From Devosia sp. Leaf420 (GTDB lineage Bacteria; Pseudomonadota; Alphaproteobacteria; Rhizobiales; Devosiaceae), in NCBI RefSeq assembly GCF_001425445.1, contig NZ_LMQU01000015.1, positions 1 to 64,000 of the forward strand: DNA of 64,000 nt, given 5' to 3'. Positions 1-9,341 of the stretch are shown one piece after another (within the stretch, counting starts at the first letter, position 1; every line of letters starts with the position of its first letter). Made by a program: the position numbers and the translations under genes. The notes beneath the pieces were generated by a model. It was not told the DNA's origin. It ran no database searches and was given only the letters and a program-made list of their open reading frames with translations.

Positions 1-200
1 AAACCGGGAGGGGATCACGCTCGGGTACGGTCTGATGACCAAGGGCCAATCGATCGCCCTCCCGGAACCAATCTCGCACACTTTCAACAGACAAGGGCCT
101 CTGTGGGAGCCACCAACATCTAGGCTTGTGCGAGCGACCCTCGGGTAAAGCCCGAGGGAAGCGCCGTGGTTGAGGAGAGATAGGTGCAATATCGTGCCAG
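1..200. ncRNA. Candidate structured RNA (family not recognised)
   Basis: No convincing protein gene lies in the first 400 bases. The stretch holds three perfect inverted repeats one after another: a 9-bp stem (4-12 with 57-65), an 8-bp stem (73-80 with 127-134) that encloses a small GC-rich hairpin near 94-110, and an 8-bp hairpin with a 5-nt loop (138-145 with 151-158). Nested and serial stems of this sort are typical of a stable RNA. I do not recognise RNase P RNA, SRP RNA, tmRNA or rRNA signatures; 6S RNA is possible but unproven. The 5' end may lie outside the window and the strand is unknown. Confidence 0.33.
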
Positions 201-403
201 TCTAAGAAGCCTCAGCGGCTTTCATGCCTCTCGACGGCATCCGTCCCATTCCTGAACAAACCCGCACGGCACCCGTCGCCAAAAAGTTTCACTAACTTTC
301 TCGCAAAAACACTGAAACTCGCGAAAACTGATCCGAAAATTCCTCCGTATCTCTCCATGTCCCGACAATGAACGGGAACAGAATTACAGGAAGGAACTTT
401 CAT

Positions 404-970
404 ATGACCATTTCTATTCGTGCTCTCTCGGTTGCAGCCGTTCTCTCGTTTGGCGCTCTCACCGGCACCGCAGCATTTGCGCAGGACAACCCGATGGTTG
501 GCGGCGCAGCAATGTTTGCTGACAAGAACATCGTCGAAAACGCTGTAAACTCTGCTGATCACACGACGCTCGTTGCTGCCGTCAAGGCTGCCGGCCTCGT
601 TGAAACCCTCTCCGGCCCGGGCCCATTCACCGTTCTCGCCCCGACCAACGAAGCATTTGACGCTCTGCCAGCCGGCACTGTCGAAACGCTCCTGAAGCCA
701 GAAAACAAGGATCAGCTCACCAAGATCCTGACCTGCCACGTTATCCCGGCCAAGGCTCTGTCGACCGATATCGTCTCGATGGTTGAAGCTGATGGCGGCG
801 AACATGTCGTCGACACCGTTGGTGGCTGCAAGTTGACCCTCAAGGCTGCTGATGGCAAGGTTACCGTGACCGACGAAAACGGCACCGTTGCCAATGTCAC
901 CATCGCCGACGTGATCCAGTCGAACGGCGTGATCCATGTCATCGACAAGGTTCTCACCCCCAAGATGTAA
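404..970 (+). CDS. Exported fasciclin-domain protein
   Basis: A 188-residue secreted protein with one fasciclin (FAS1) domain, a fold linked to cell-surface adhesion or matrix contacts. Residues 1-26 form a Sec signal peptide ending AFA before QDN. The conserved FAS1 segments are visible: GPFTVLAPTNEAF at about 73-85 and GVIHVIDKVLTP near the C-terminus. The ATG at 404 is chosen over an ATG at 368 because it follows an AGGAAGGAA ribosome site by a few bases and starts exactly at the signal peptide. The gene stands alone with a strong terminator behind it. Small periplasmic fasciclin proteins of this size are common in Hyphomicrobiales; the ligand is unknown. Confidence 0.9.
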   Translation: MTISIRALSVAAVLSFGALTGTAAFAQDNPMVGGAAMFADKNIVENAVNSADHTTLVAAVKAAGLVETLSGPGPFTVLAPTNEAFDALPAGTVETLLKPENKDQLTKILTCHVIPAKALSTDIVSMVEADGGEHVVDTVGGCKLTLKAADGKVTVTDENGTVANVTIADVIQSNGVIHVIDKVLTPKM

Positions 971-1063
971 TCTCAACTGGGTCGAAGGGTGCATTTGGCA
1001 ATGAGTGGCTCCACTCCCCGGCCTGAATGCGTATCCCGTCCACGCCGACCCTAATGAGGTGAC

Positions 1064-1103
1064 GAGGCTTCGCTCCCCCCGGTGCGAAGCCTCTCTATTT
1101 TTT
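1064..1103 (+). terminator. Rho-independent terminator of the fasciclin gene
   Basis: A perfect 10-bp stem (1064-1073 GAGGCTTCGC with 1084-1093), a 10-nt loop and a T-rich tail TCTATTTTTT. Confidence 0.85.
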
Positions 1104-1161
1104 GACGCATCAGCGCCCCTACGATCGGCTAAGATGCGCCTGTGCTCGAAAGGATTTTACC

Positions 1162-1656
1162 ATGCAGATCTCTCGTCGCAGTTTTCTTGCCGCCGGCTCG
1201 GCCATGGCCGCGATTTCGGCGCTGACGCTTTGGCGCACGGGCGATCAGCCGAGCGCTGCCGAAGGCGATTTTCCCTTTAAGCTGACCGATGCGGAATGGA
1301 AGGCCAAGCTTGACCCTGCCGCCTATGACGTTCTCCGTCATGAAGGCACCGAGCGTCCATTCACGTCCCCGCTCAATGACGAGCACGGCACGGGCGTCTT
1401 CCACTGCGCCGGTTGCGATCAGGCTCTGTTCAAGTCCGAAACGAAATTCGACAGTGGCACCGGCTGGCCGAGCTTTTACGATTTCATCCCGGCTGCCATC
1501 GGCTCCACTGAAGACAACAGCTTTGGCATGACGCGCACCGAAGTCCATTGCAGCAATTGCGGTGGTCACCAGGGCCACGTCTTCAACGACGGTCCCGCGC
1601 CGACGGGCCTGCGCTATTGCATCAATGGCGTCTCGCTGAAATTCGTCGCCGCCTGA
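1162..1656 (+). CDS. msrB: Tat-exported peptide-methionine (R)-S-oxide reductase MsrB
   Basis: MsrB (SelR fold, 164 residues) reduces methionine-R-sulfoxide in oxidised proteins. Two zinc pairs are present (Cys82/Cys85 in HCAGC and Cys130/Cys133 in HCSNC), together with GTGWPSF and the catalytic Cys153 in RYCIN. The N-terminus starts [12 protein letters not shown], a twin-arginine signal followed by a hydrophobic stretch, so the enzyme probably acts in the periplasm. The ATG at 1162 is chosen because AAAGGA lies 7 bases upstream and the Tat signal starts there; a further-upstream start would add an unrelated tail. It is a single-gene unit with its own terminator. Confidence 0.93.
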   Translation: MQISRRSFLAAGSAMAAISALTLWRTGDQPSAAEGDFPFKLTDAEWKAKLDPAAYDVLRHEGTERPFTSPLNDEHGTGVFHCAGCDQALFKSETKFDSGTGWPSFYDFIPAAIGSTEDNSFGMTRTEVHCSNCGGHQGHVFNDGPAPTGLRYCINGVSLKFVAA

Positions 1657-1676
1657 TCGGCATGGCTGAGTTGAGC

Positions 1677-1710
1677 GGGCCGGAGTTGCACTTCCGGCCC
1701 GAGCTTTTAT
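1677..1710 (+). terminator. Terminator after msrB
   Basis: The stem GGGCCGGAG/CTTCCGGCCC (1677-1700) is followed by GAGCTTTTAT. Confidence 0.75.
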
Positions 1711-1743
1711 AGGTGGAGCATCCTGTTCAGCCCATTGGCTCCG

Positions 1744-2457
1744 ATGCGCATCACCATCATTGAGACCGGTTACGTCCCCGAAAAGCTCCGTCCCGAGTTC
1801 GGCTCATACCCGAAAATGTTCGAGCGCATGCTGGGCGGCGCTGATGGCGATTTCAGCTTTGACGTCATCGCTGTCGACGATAACGGAATGCTACCCGATC
1901 CGGCGCAGTTGGACGCTATTCTGATCACCGGTTCACCCGCCGGCGTCTACGAAGATCACGCCTGGCTGCCCCCGCTCCGCGATTTCATCCGCCAAGCCTA
2001 CGCCGCTCAAATCCCCATGCTCGGCGTCTGTTTCGGCCACCAGATCATGGCCGATGCCCTAGGCGGAAAAGTCGAGAAATCCCATAAGGGCTGGGGACTT
2101 GGCCGCCACACATACGAGGTCAAAGCCCGCCCCGGCTTCATGCCCGATGCGCCCGAAACCCTCTCTATCGCCTGCTCGCACCAGGATCAGGTCATAGAGG
2201 CGCCAGGCGATGCCGAAGTCATCCTCGGCTCATCCTTTACTCCCAATGCCGGCCTTCATTACAAAACAGGAAAAGCCCTGAGTTTTCAGCCACATCCGGA
2301 GTTTGTGGATAGCTATGCCGAGGCGCTCGTCGATCTCCGCCGCGGCATCGCGCCAGATGAAGTTGTCGAGACGGGTTTCAAGTCATTCGATAAGCAATCC
2401 GACAGTTCTCGGGTTGCCAATTACATTGGCGCTTTCTTCCGCAACAACGCGTCATAA
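1744..2457 (+). CDS. Class I glutamine amidotransferase-like protein
   Basis: A stand-alone type 1 glutamine amidotransferase domain (about 237 residues) of the GMP-synthase-like group. The triad is intact: nucleophile Cys96 in GVCFGHQ, and His184 and Glu186 in QPHPEF. Such free-standing domains take ammonia from glutamine or hydrolyse gamma-glutamyl bonds; the acceptor is unknown. A TTG at 1735 would add three residues (MAP); ATG 1744 is preferred but neither has a strong ribosome site. It lies between msrB and a chemoreceptor with no sign of shared function. Confidence 0.85.
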   Translation: MRITIIETGYVPEKLRPEFGSYPKMFERMLGGADGDFSFDVIAVDDNGMLPDPAQLDAILITGSPAGVYEDHAWLPPLRDFIRQAYAAQIPMLGVCFGHQIMADALGGKVEKSHKGWGLGRHTYEVKARPGFMPDAPETLSIACSHQDQVIEAPGDAEVILGSSFTPNAGLHYKTGKALSFQPHPEFVDSYAEALVDLRRGIAPDEVVETGFKSFDKQSDSSRVANYIGAFFRNNAS

Positions 2458-2529
2458 CTTATGTGAAACAGCGTATTAACTAAGAAGGTTCATCTTTGCA
2501 GGCATGCCCTAGCGTCAAGGTCTGCAAAT

Positions 2530-4470
2530 ATGTTTGGCTTCAATAGCTTATCCATCACCAAAAAGCTCCTCATCGTCTTTATAGGCTTTGGTGTCATCGT
2601 CGCTGCCCTCGGTGGCATGGCTCTTTTCAGCGCCAAATCCCTCGCCGATCGTGGCGACGAAGTCGGCACCAGTTTCGCGCCCCACATCAAGGCGGCGATG
2701 GAAATCAAGCTGAACACGACAGCAGCCCATCTTCAATTCGAAGAGATCATGGGCGGCGACGAAACCGAAGATATTGCAGAGGTTTGGGCCAAACTCGACC
2801 GCGCCGAATTCTATCTGGGCGCTATCCAAAATGGCGCCACGAGCGGCGACGAAACCTACCTCGCCTCGACCGACGAAGGCGTCCAGACGGCCATCACCAA
2901 GGTCGCGGAGGCGCTCAGCGCGTTCCGCGCCGCTGGTGAGCAGCGCTATGCCGCGCGCGGCAATGGCCAAGAGGGCGTTGGATCAGCCGCCGACACGGCA
3001 TTCGACGCAGGCTATGATAGCGTCATCAACGAAGCGACCAGCCTTGAAAGTCTCGTCCATGCGGACTTGCAGGCAGGCCTTGATCGTCTTGAAACCGCTC
3101 AGGTCTTTGCGATCGCAACACTACTGCTCGCGGGGCTTGGCGCAGCGATGGGCTGCCTGACCGTCCTCGTGTTTTTCCAGAAGGTTGTTGCCGCGCGGCT
3201 CGCACAACTCGTTGGCATTACTGCCCAATTGTCCAAAGGCAATACCGACATCGAAATCCCGGCGCAGAAGGTTTCGGACGAGCTCACGGTGATGTTCGAT
3301 GCGTTTTCCAGCTTCCGCGGCGCGCTGATCGAACAGGCTGAACTCGAGCGCAGCGAGCAGGAGCGCAGCACGGAAAGCGGGCACCGCCGCCGTGCCTCCG
3401 ACCGGTTGACCGAAGACCTGCGCGAGACGCTGCAGGCCGTGATGGGTGGTCAGCTCGCCAAGCGCGTTTCTGCCGATTATAGCCAGCCTGAACTCAGCGG
3501 TTTGGCCGGCGAGGTCAACTCTCTCCTCGATGCCGTCGACAACGGCCTTACGGGCACCGGCAAAGTGCTCTCGGCCCTGGCAAAGGCTGACCTGACCAAG
3601 CGTGTAAACGGCGAATTCCGCGGCGCCTTTGCCGAATTGCAGCACAATACCAATGCGGTAGCGGATCGGCTCGGTGAATTGATGGGGCGCCTCAAGGATA
3701 CTTCGCATCTTCTGAAGACGGCCACTGGCGAGATCCTCGCTGGCTCCAATGACCTTGCCGAACGCACCAGCCGCCAGGCGGCCATGGTGCAGCAGACGAC
3801 ATCAACCGTGGCTGGCCTTTCAGGCACCGTGACCGAGAATGCAAAGCGTGCCGTCGAGGCTAATCGCTCCGTCAACGATGCCTCGCGCATTGCGGTTGAA
3901 AGCGGCATTGCGATGGAATCTGCCAATGCCGCCATGCAGCAAATTTCGACTTCGTCTTCCAAGATCTCCAACATCATCGGCATGATCGACGACATCGCCT
4001 TCCAGACCAATCTCCTCGCGCTCAATGCGTCGGTTGAAGCGGCGCGGGCAGGGGAGGCAGGCAAGGGGTTTGCCGTGGTTGCCGTCGAAGTGCGGCGCCT
4101 CGCTCAATCGGCCGCGGAGGCGTCCTCGGAGATCAAGCAACTCATCGAAATCTCTGCCGGCGAGGTCCACGCCGGGACCGAAGTCGTCATGCAGATTGCC
4201 GGCCAGATTGCCTCGCTCAATCTCTCGGTCAAGGAAAGCGCCAAACTGATCGGGGAAATCGCCGAAGCGAGCCGCGCTCAGGCGCAGTCGATCGGTGAGG
4301 TCAGCGTCGCCGTGCGGCAGATGGATGAGATCACCCAGCACAATGCGGCGTTGGTCGAAGAAACGAATGCCGCCATCGAGCAGACCGAGGCACAGGCTGA
4401 AGAACTCGATCAGATCGTCGCGGTGTTCGATATCGGCGATATACGCTCAGCAACGCGCTACGCTGCCTGA
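2530..4470 (+). CDS. Methyl-accepting chemotaxis protein
   Basis: A 646-residue transmembrane chemoreceptor. A short cytoplasmic lead is followed by TM1 (about 12-35), a periplasmic four-helix-type sensor region (36-190), TM2 (about 192-216), HAMP and a second HAMP-like linker, then the signalling coiled coil. The hairpin tip that contacts CheA/CheW is clear at about 486-525 ([20 protein letters not shown]). No NWETF-type C-terminal tether is seen. No che genes are nearby, so it is an orphan receptor that feeds a chemotaxis array encoded elsewhere. The ligand cannot be told from the sequence. Confidence 0.95.
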   Translation: MFGFNSLSITKKLLIVFIGFGVIVAALGGMALFSAKSLADRGDEVGTSFAPHIKAAMEIKLNTTAAHLQFEEIMGGDETEDIAEVWAKLDRAEFYLGAIQNGATSGDETYLASTDEGVQTAITKVAEALSAFRAAGEQRYAARGNGQEGVGSAADTAFDAGYDSVINEATSLESLVHADLQAGLDRLETAQVFAIATLLLAGLGAAMGCLTVLVFFQKVVAARLAQLVGITAQLSKGNTDIEIPAQKVSDELTVMFDAFSSFRGALIEQAELERSEQERSTESGHRRRASDRLTEDLRETLQAVMGGQLAKRVSADYSQPELSGLAGEVNSLLDAVDNGLTGTGKVLSALAKADLTKRVNGEFRGAFAELQHNTNAVADRLGELMGRLKDTSHLLKTATGEILAGSNDLAERTSRQAAMVQQTTSTVAGLSGTVTENAKRAVEANRSVNDASRIAVESGIAMESANAAMQQISTSSSKISNIIGMIDDIAFQTNLLALNASVEAARAGEAGKGFAVVAVEVRRLAQSAAEASSEIKQLIEISAGEVHAGTEVVMQIAGQIASLNLSVKESAKLIGEIAEASRAQAQSIGEVSVAVRQMDEITQHNAALVEETNAAIEQTEAQAEELDQIVAVFDIGDIRSATRYAA

Positions 4471-4493
4471 TACCAGGCGCAGCTAACAAGAAG

Positions 4494-4525
4494 GCCCCGC
4501 GGGTCAGAGGACCGGCGGGGCTTTT
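4494..4525 (+). terminator. Terminator between the chemoreceptor and engB
   Basis: The stem GCCCCGC (4494-4500) / GCGGGGC (4515-4521) is followed by TTTT. It sits between convergent genes and mainly serves the plus strand. Confidence 0.75.
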
Positions 4526-4530
4526 GCATG

Positions 4531-5184
4531 TCAGGTGCTGCTGCTCGCGAGCAGCATGGCGATTTCGGTCCGCAATTCCTTGATCCCCGTGCCTTTTTCG
4601 CTTGAGGTAAGCAGCACACGGGGATGCGAGGCGGGGCGCTTAGCGATCGACCAGCGCGTCAATTCCAGCGCCTTTTCGACATCGGCCGAATTCGGCTTAT
4701 CCGCCTTGGTCAGCACGACCTGGTAGCTGACTGCGGCCCGGTCGAGCTCGTTCATGACGCTGAGGTCATTGTCCTTCGGGCCATGGCGGCTATCGATCAG
4801 CACATAGACGCGGCGCAGCGTGGCGCGGCCAACGAGATACTGATGGACCAGCTTGGTCCAGGCCTTCACCTTCGGCTCTGGCGCCTTGGCATAGCCATAG
4901 CCCGGCATGTCGACGATGCGCAGGTTTTCGCTCTGGCTCTCGAAGATGTTGAGTTCCTGCGTGCGGCCGGGCGTGTTCGAGGTGCGTGCGAGGTTCGACG
5001 TGCCGCAAAGCGCATTGATCAGGCTCGATTTGCCGACATTGGAGCGGCCGGCAAAGGCGATTTCCACGCGGTCCATCGGCGGCAGGTCGGCGAGGCTGAC
5101 GCAGCCCTTGGTGAAGAGGATCGGGCGCGCAAACATCAGGCGGCCGCGTTCGATGAGGTCGGTTGGGTAATCGATTTCGGTCAT
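4531..5184 (-). CDS. engB: Ribosome-biogenesis GTPase EngB (YihA/YsxC)
   Basis: A 217-residue TRAFAC GTPase needed for large-subunit assembly. G1 is GRSNVGKSS (46-54), G2 lies around TSNTPGRT (68-75), G3 is DMPG (92-95) and G4 is TKAD (159-162). Length and motif spacing fit the EngB family. It is the last gene of the minus-strand block rpmH-rnpA-yidC-engB, separated from yidC by a 69-base gap holding a strong hairpin, so its expression may be set apart from yidC. Confidence 0.97.
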   Translation of the reverse strand: MTEIDYPTDLIERGRLMFARPILFTKGCVSLADLPPMDRVEIAFAGRSNVGKSSLINALCGTSNLARTSNTPGRTQELNIFESQSENLRIVDMPGYGYAKAPEPKVKAWTKLVHQYLVGRATLRRVYVLIDSRHGPKDNDLSVMNELDRAAVSYQVVLTKADKPNSADVEKALELTRWSIAKRPASHPRVLLTSSEKGTGIKELRTEIAMLLASSST

Positions 5185-5207
5185 GTGGTCCTCGGCCTCA
5201 AAGACGA

Positions 5208-5233
5208 GGGCCCGCTGGTTTTCCAGCGGGCCC
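5208..5233 (-). terminator. Hairpin in the yidC-engB gap
   Basis: A perfect 11-bp stem (GGGCCCGCTGG, 5208-5218, with 5223-5233) and a 4-nt loop. In the minus-strand transcript it is followed by TCGTCTTTG, a weak U-tract. It is likely a leaky terminator or mRNA-stabilising hairpin between yidC and engB. Confidence 0.6.
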
Positions 5234-5253
5234 CGTATCGTGCGGGAATGTCG

Positions 5254-7095
5254 TTAGCTCTTGGAGTTTTCAGCCGGTTTGGGCTTCTTGCGGAAGGTGT
5301 CGAGGATGTTCCCAAACAGGTTCACCTCGGCGCCATGGCGCTTCATGATCACCCATTGCTGGGTCACCGACAGCGTATTGTTCCAGGCCCAGTAGATCAC
5401 GAGGCCGGCCGGGAAGGCGCCGAGCATGAAGGTGAAGATGATCGGCATCCAGTTGAAGATCATTGCCTGGGTCGGATCCGGCGGCGGCGGATTGAGCTTC
5501 ATCTGCACCCACATGGTAATGCCCATGATCACAGGCCACACACCAAGGTGGAGGAAGGAGCCAACGACCGGAAGAACGGTCGGATTCCAAGGGATCAGGC
5601 CAAAGAGCGTGAAGATGTTGGTCGGATCGGGCGCGGCCAAATCCTGAATCCAGCCGAAGAACGGCGCATGCCGCATTTCGATGGAGATGAAGATAACCGT
5701 GTAGAGCGCGAAGAAGACCGGGATCTGGATCAGGATCGGCCAGCAACCCGAGAGCGGATTGATCTTTTCCTTCTTGTAGAGCTCCATCATCGCCTGCTGC
5801 TGAGCAGCGCGATCTTCCTTGAGACGCTCCTGGATCGCCTTCATTTCCGGCTGCACGCGGCGCATGGCGGCCATGGAGGCATAGGACCGGCTGGCCAGTG
5901 GGAAGAAGATGGCCTTGACGATAATGGTCACGGCGAGAACCGCAAGACCAAAGTTGCCGAGGAGACCATAGAGCGTCACCAGTAGCCAATGCATCGGCTT
6001 GGTGAGGAAGTGGAACCAGCCCCAGTCGATCAGGAGTTCAAGGCGATCAAAGCCATGCTCGGTCTGATAGGCCGAGATGACGTGATCTTCCTTGGCGCCG
6101 GCAAAGACGAAGCTTTCGCTCGATGCGGTGCCACCGGCCGGCACGACGACCGGCTGGGTTTCGACATAGTTGGTCTGGTAGATCGGGGTCGTGCCCTGGG
6201 TCGAATAGGCAAAGCGCGCATTGATGCCGGCACCCGGCTGAGGCAGCACGGCGGTTGCCCAATATTTGTCGGCAATGCCGAGCCAACCCGTGGTCGAGGC
6301 GAAGTCGACCTGCTTGTCGTTCTGCAGATCATGGTATTTGCGCGAGACGTAGTTGTTGTTGCCGAGAACGCCGATCGGGCCTTCATGCTGGATGAAGAAG
6401 TTCTGAACCGGCGGGGTGCCCTGGCGAACGACGCGGGCATAGGGGAACAGCGACACATCGCCCGCACCGGTATTTTCGACCGACTGGGTGATGGTGAAGA
6501 GATAATGCTCGTCGAGCGCAATGGTGCGGCGGAAGATCAGGCCCTGGCCATTGTCCCAAACCAGCGTCACAGGCGTCGCAGCGGTCAGCGTCGTCGCGCC
6601 GTTTTCGACAGCCCAGACGGTATTGGAATCAGGGAGCGCGACGCTGGCGCCGGCTGCAGGAGCCCAGCCATGTTCGACATAATAGCCGCCGGGGGCGCCC
6701 GAGGGGCTCAGGAGCGTGATGATCGGGGATTCGGGATCGACCGTTTCGCGATACTTTTCGAGGCGGAGATCGTCGATGCGCGCGCCGGTCAGGTTGATCG
6801 AACCTGCGAGATCTTCGGTGTCGATGGCGACGCGGGTCGAAGCAGCGAGGGCGCTGGCACGATCGGCAAAGGTCTGAGCGCTGGCGGGCTGAGCGGGCGT
6901 TGCTGCCGACACAGTGCCATCGGGGTTGGCGGCCGGGACGGCCAGCGCTTCCTGTTCGACCTGCTGTTCAGCGGCGATCCGAGCTTGCTGCTGCGCACGC
7001 TCCATTTGCGGTCCGGCAACGAGGAACTGCCAGCCGAACAGCACGAGCATGCTGAGCACGACGGCGAGAATCACATTGCGATTGTCTAGGTTCAT
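5254..7095 (-). CDS. yidC: Membrane protein insertase YidC
   Basis: YidC/Oxa1-type insertase (613 residues), which inserts and folds inner-membrane proteins alone or with SecYEG. It has an N-terminal TM (about 8-27), a long periplasmic beta domain typical of Gram-negative YidC, and a C-terminal insertase domain of about five TMs from residue 370 onward, with the conserved arginine in FPLASRSYAS and the charged cytoplasmic helix RRVQPEMKAIQERLKED. Its ATG overlaps the rnpA stop codon (ATGA), so the two are translationally coupled. No yidD lies between rnpA and yidC. Confidence 0.97.
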   Translation of the reverse strand: MNLDNRNVILAVVLSMLVLFGWQFLVAGPQMERAQQQARIAAEQQVEQEALAVPAANPDGTVSAATPAQPASAQTFADRASALAASTRVAIDTEDLAGSINLTGARIDDLRLEKYRETVDPESPIITLLSPSGAPGGYYVEHGWAPAAGASVALPDSNTVWAVENGATTLTAATPVTLVWDNGQGLIFRRTIALDEHYLFTITQSVENTGAGDVSLFPYARVVRQGTPPVQNFFIQHEGPIGVLGNNNYVSRKYHDLQNDKQVDFASTTGWLGIADKYWATAVLPQPGAGINARFAYSTQGTTPIYQTNYVETQPVVVPAGGTASSESFVFAGAKEDHVISAYQTEHGFDRLELLIDWGWFHFLTKPMHWLLVTLYGLLGNFGLAVLAVTIIVKAIFFPLASRSYASMAAMRRVQPEMKAIQERLKEDRAAQQQAMMELYKKEKINPLSGCWPILIQIPVFFALYTVIFISIEMRHAPFFGWIQDLAAPDPTNIFTLFGLIPWNPTVLPVVGSFLHLGVWPVIMGITMWVQMKLNPPPPDPTQAMIFNWMPIIFTFMLGAFPAGLVIYWAWNNTLSVTQQWVIMKRHGAEVNLFGNILDTFRKKPKPAENSKS

Positions 7096-7496
7096 GATGT
7101 CGATTTCCGTGGGTCGCGCCCGGGCCGTATCCGATTGTCGTCCGCTTCCGTGTCATGCACGCGGGCTATAAGACCGCTAAGGTCGGTGATCATTTTGGCA
7201 AAGGGCCTGCTCAGGGCCTCGCGCCTTGCCAGCAGCACATAGTCGTGTCCGGGCCGAAAGTCATCTGCGCAAGCTGCCGCAGCCGCCCGCAGGCGACGCT
7301 TCATGCGATTGCGCTCCGGGGAATTGCCCACCTTCTTGGTGACGGTGAACCCGACGCCAGGCAGCGCATCCTCGACCGGTGCAACCTGCATTCCAAACGC
7401 AGAGCGCCCGGCGCGATTGCCCCGGGCTGCCCTCAAAAACTGCGAGCGCCGCTTGAGGCGGCGCAATGTCGCTTCCGCTGGAGCGTCGGCCGTCAT
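7092..7496 (-). CDS. rnpA: Ribonuclease P protein component
   Basis: The protein subunit of RNase P (134 residues), which helps the RNA subunit mature the 5' ends of tRNAs. The RNR signature is present (GNSPERNRMKRRLR), as is the N-terminal basic LKRRSQFL. It lies 13 bases after rpmH and overlaps yidC by 4 bases. A C-terminal charged tail of about 20 residues extends past the family core. Confidence 0.95.
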   Translation of the reverse strand: MTADAPAEATLRRLKRRSQFLRAARGNRAGRSAFGMQVAPVEDALPGVGFTVTKKVGNSPERNRMKRRLRAAAAACADDFRPGHDYVLLARREALSRPFAKMITDLSGLIARVHDTEADDNRIRPGRDPRKSTS

Positions 7497-7509
7497 CCGG
7501 CCAACAGCC

Positions 7510-7644
7510 TTAGGCCGAGAGCTTCTTGCGGCCGTCGCGACGGCGGCGGTTCAGAATCGCACGGCCGTCCTTGGTGGCCATGCGGGCGCGGAAACCGTGA
7601 CGGCGAGCACGCACGAGCTTGGAAGGCTGGTAAGTACGCTTCAT
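7510..7644 (-). CDS. rpmH: 50S ribosomal protein L34
   Basis: A 44-residue, strongly basic protein read directly from the minus strand: it starts [18 protein letters not shown] and ends [12 protein letters not shown], the invariant L34 pattern. It is the first gene of the rpmH-rnpA-yidC-engB block. The upstream 200 bases (7645-7860) hold no gene and should contain its promoter; in bacteria this region is often near dnaA/oriC, but I see no DnaA-box cluster here. Confidence 0.98.
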   Translation of the reverse strand: MKRTYQPSKLVRARRHGFRARMATKDGRAILNRRRRDGRKKLSA

Positions 7645-7877
7645 GACTTTTAACCGCGCAACCGCACGGTTCCTCTATTGCTGGCGCTTCTCGCGCATAA
7701 AACTTATCCGGCCGGCAGGGCAGAGCGCGCCAGCTTTGTTCGAGGGGTCTATAGGGAAAACCAGCCGCCAAGTCAACGCGGCAAGGCCCGTTCTCTTGCG
7801 CTTTCGGGGCGGTTGTAAAGCCGGGCAGGGAACAGCATAAGTGCAGGCATTATTCAGCCTGCGGCGGAGCTTTGCCC

Positions 7878-9293
7878 GTGTCCACTCCTCCTGATCTTTG
7901 CATCATCGGTGCCGGGAGCCTCGGCGTCGAGCTCGCGCTCTATGCTCGTCGTCTTGGCGCCAATGTGGTTCTGGCCGATCGCGGCGCGCCGGAGCCGGGC
8001 GATGCCGCTCATCTTTCCTTGCGCAAGGCCGCCTTGGCGGAGAGCGCCCGGCGTGTCGAAGATATACGCAGGGCGCCCGATCTCGGCATCGGCGCATCCG
8101 AGTTCAAAGTCTCGCTCAAACAGATCAGCGAGCGTGCTACCAAGCTCGTTGACGACCGTATGCGCGCGACTGCGCCAGAAATTCTGACTGCGCGTGGTGT
8201 CACGGTGATGCGTGGGGATGTCCGGTTCATCGATGCGCGGTCGCTGGTGATCGGCGATATAACGATCAAACCGCGAGCGGTGATCATTGCCATAGGTGGC
8301 TTGCCCGTTTTTCCTGATCTCGAAGGTTTGGCAGATGTTTCCGCCTTCACCACCGATTCCATCCTCGAGAATCAGCGGAAGCTCACGCACCTTGTTATCG
8401 TCGGTGGCGATGCCAGCGCCTTGGAGCAGGCCCAAATCCAGCGCCGGCTTGGCGCCGAGGTGACACTGGTACCGCACGGCGAGCTGCTTCCGGGCTTTGA
8501 TCCCGAGGCTGTATCATTGCTGCTACGCTCGCTCCGGGAAGAAGGCGTTACCATTCGTGATGGGGTGCGCGTTTCCGCAATAAAGAAGCGGTCACAGGGA
8601 ATCGGCGTGGAAATTGCCGGACCAGATGGCGCGACTGACGCACTCGACGCCTCGCACCTGCTGATCTCGATGGGCAAAGAAGTCGATCTCGACGCAATCG
8701 ACATCGCCAAACTGAAGCTCAAGCCGAGCGCAGCGTCGATTGGATTCGTCCGCGGTGCTCTTGGCGCCTCGTCCTCGCGCTTCGTGCGATTTGCCGGCTA
8801 TGCTGCGGGGCGCGCAGAGTGGTCCGAGGCCCTGGCCGAAGGCCGGGCGGCAGTCGAAGCCGCGCTTGGGCGCAGTTCACCGCCCTCTTTGCGCATACCG
8901 CGGACTGTCCTTACCGAGCCCGCAATGGCCGAGATCGCTCCGGCCGGCCTTGGGCGCAAAGGGGGCAATGAAACGATCCTCCGTGAAAACCTCGCGGAAA
9001 ACGACCGCGCCGCAGCGATGGGCCAAGGCTCCGGCCTTCTCAAAGTGAGCGTGAGCGAAAGCGGCCAGATTGGGCGCGCGACTATTCTGGGGCCAGACGC
9101 CGCCGAATTGGCGGGCGTCCTGTCGCTCGTCGCGGATCGTAAAGGTGGTCTTCTCGATCTTGCCCGGTTGCCCGTGCCGCGTCCCAGCCTAATGGAGGTT
9201 CTTTCACGACTTGGAGAGAACTATTTGGCCGCTCAATACGTATCAAAGAGAGGGCAGGGCGGTCGCGCGATCCGTCGTCTGTTCGAGCGGTAG
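7878..9293 (+). CDS. Class I pyridine-nucleotide-disulfide-reductase-like flavoprotein lacking the redox disulfide
   Basis: A 471-residue protein with the lipoamide dehydrogenase/mercuric reductase layout: FAD-binding GAGSLG (11-16), NAD-binding IVGGDASALEQ (about 177), and a C-terminal dimerisation domain. The segment that should read GGTCLNVGCIPSKAL reads PGDAAHLSLRKAAL, so both redox cysteines are missing; the whole protein has a single Cys (residue 8). The C-terminal active-site His-Pro-Thr-x-x-Glu reads RPSLME, so the base is gone too. It probably uses FAD in another way or is a sensor. The GTG at 7878 is chosen because GGAG lies 8 bases upstream. A histidine kinase follows 48 bases later. 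Confidence 0.85.
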   Translation: MSTPPDLCIIGAGSLGVELALYARRLGANVVLADRGAPEPGDAAHLSLRKAALAESARRVEDIRRAPDLGIGASEFKVSLKQISERATKLVDDRMRATAPEILTARGVTVMRGDVRFIDARSLVIGDITIKPRAVIIAIGGLPVFPDLEGLADVSAFTTDSILENQRKLTHLVIVGGDASALEQAQIQRRLGAEVTLVPHGELLPGFDPEAVSLLLRSLREEGVTIRDGVRVSAIKKRSQGIGVEIAGPDGATDALDASHLLISMGKEVDLDAIDIAKLKLKPSAASIGFVRGALGASSSRFVRFAGYAAGRAEWSEALAEGRAAVEAALGRSSPPSLRIPRTVLTEPAMAEIAPAGLGRKGGNETILRENLAENDRAAAMGQGSGLLKVSVSESGQIGRATILGPDAAELAGVLSLVADRKGGLLDLARLPVPRPSLMEVLSRLGENYLAAQYVSKRGQGGRAIRRLFER

Positions 9294-9341
9294 GTTGAGG
9301 GGCTGACGCCCAAGCCCGTCATCTCCTATGATCGAGCTGCG

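Noticed and set aside
4624-7089. Long plus-strand open frames (453 and 366 codons) opposite engB and yidC
   Set aside because: They are antisense to genes with clear motifs, have Arg/Asp/His-rich low-complexity composition and no ribosome sites.
7645-7877. Replication origin near rpmH
   Set aside because: No cluster of DnaA boxes (TTATNCACA) and no dnaA or parAB genes; gene order alone is not enough.
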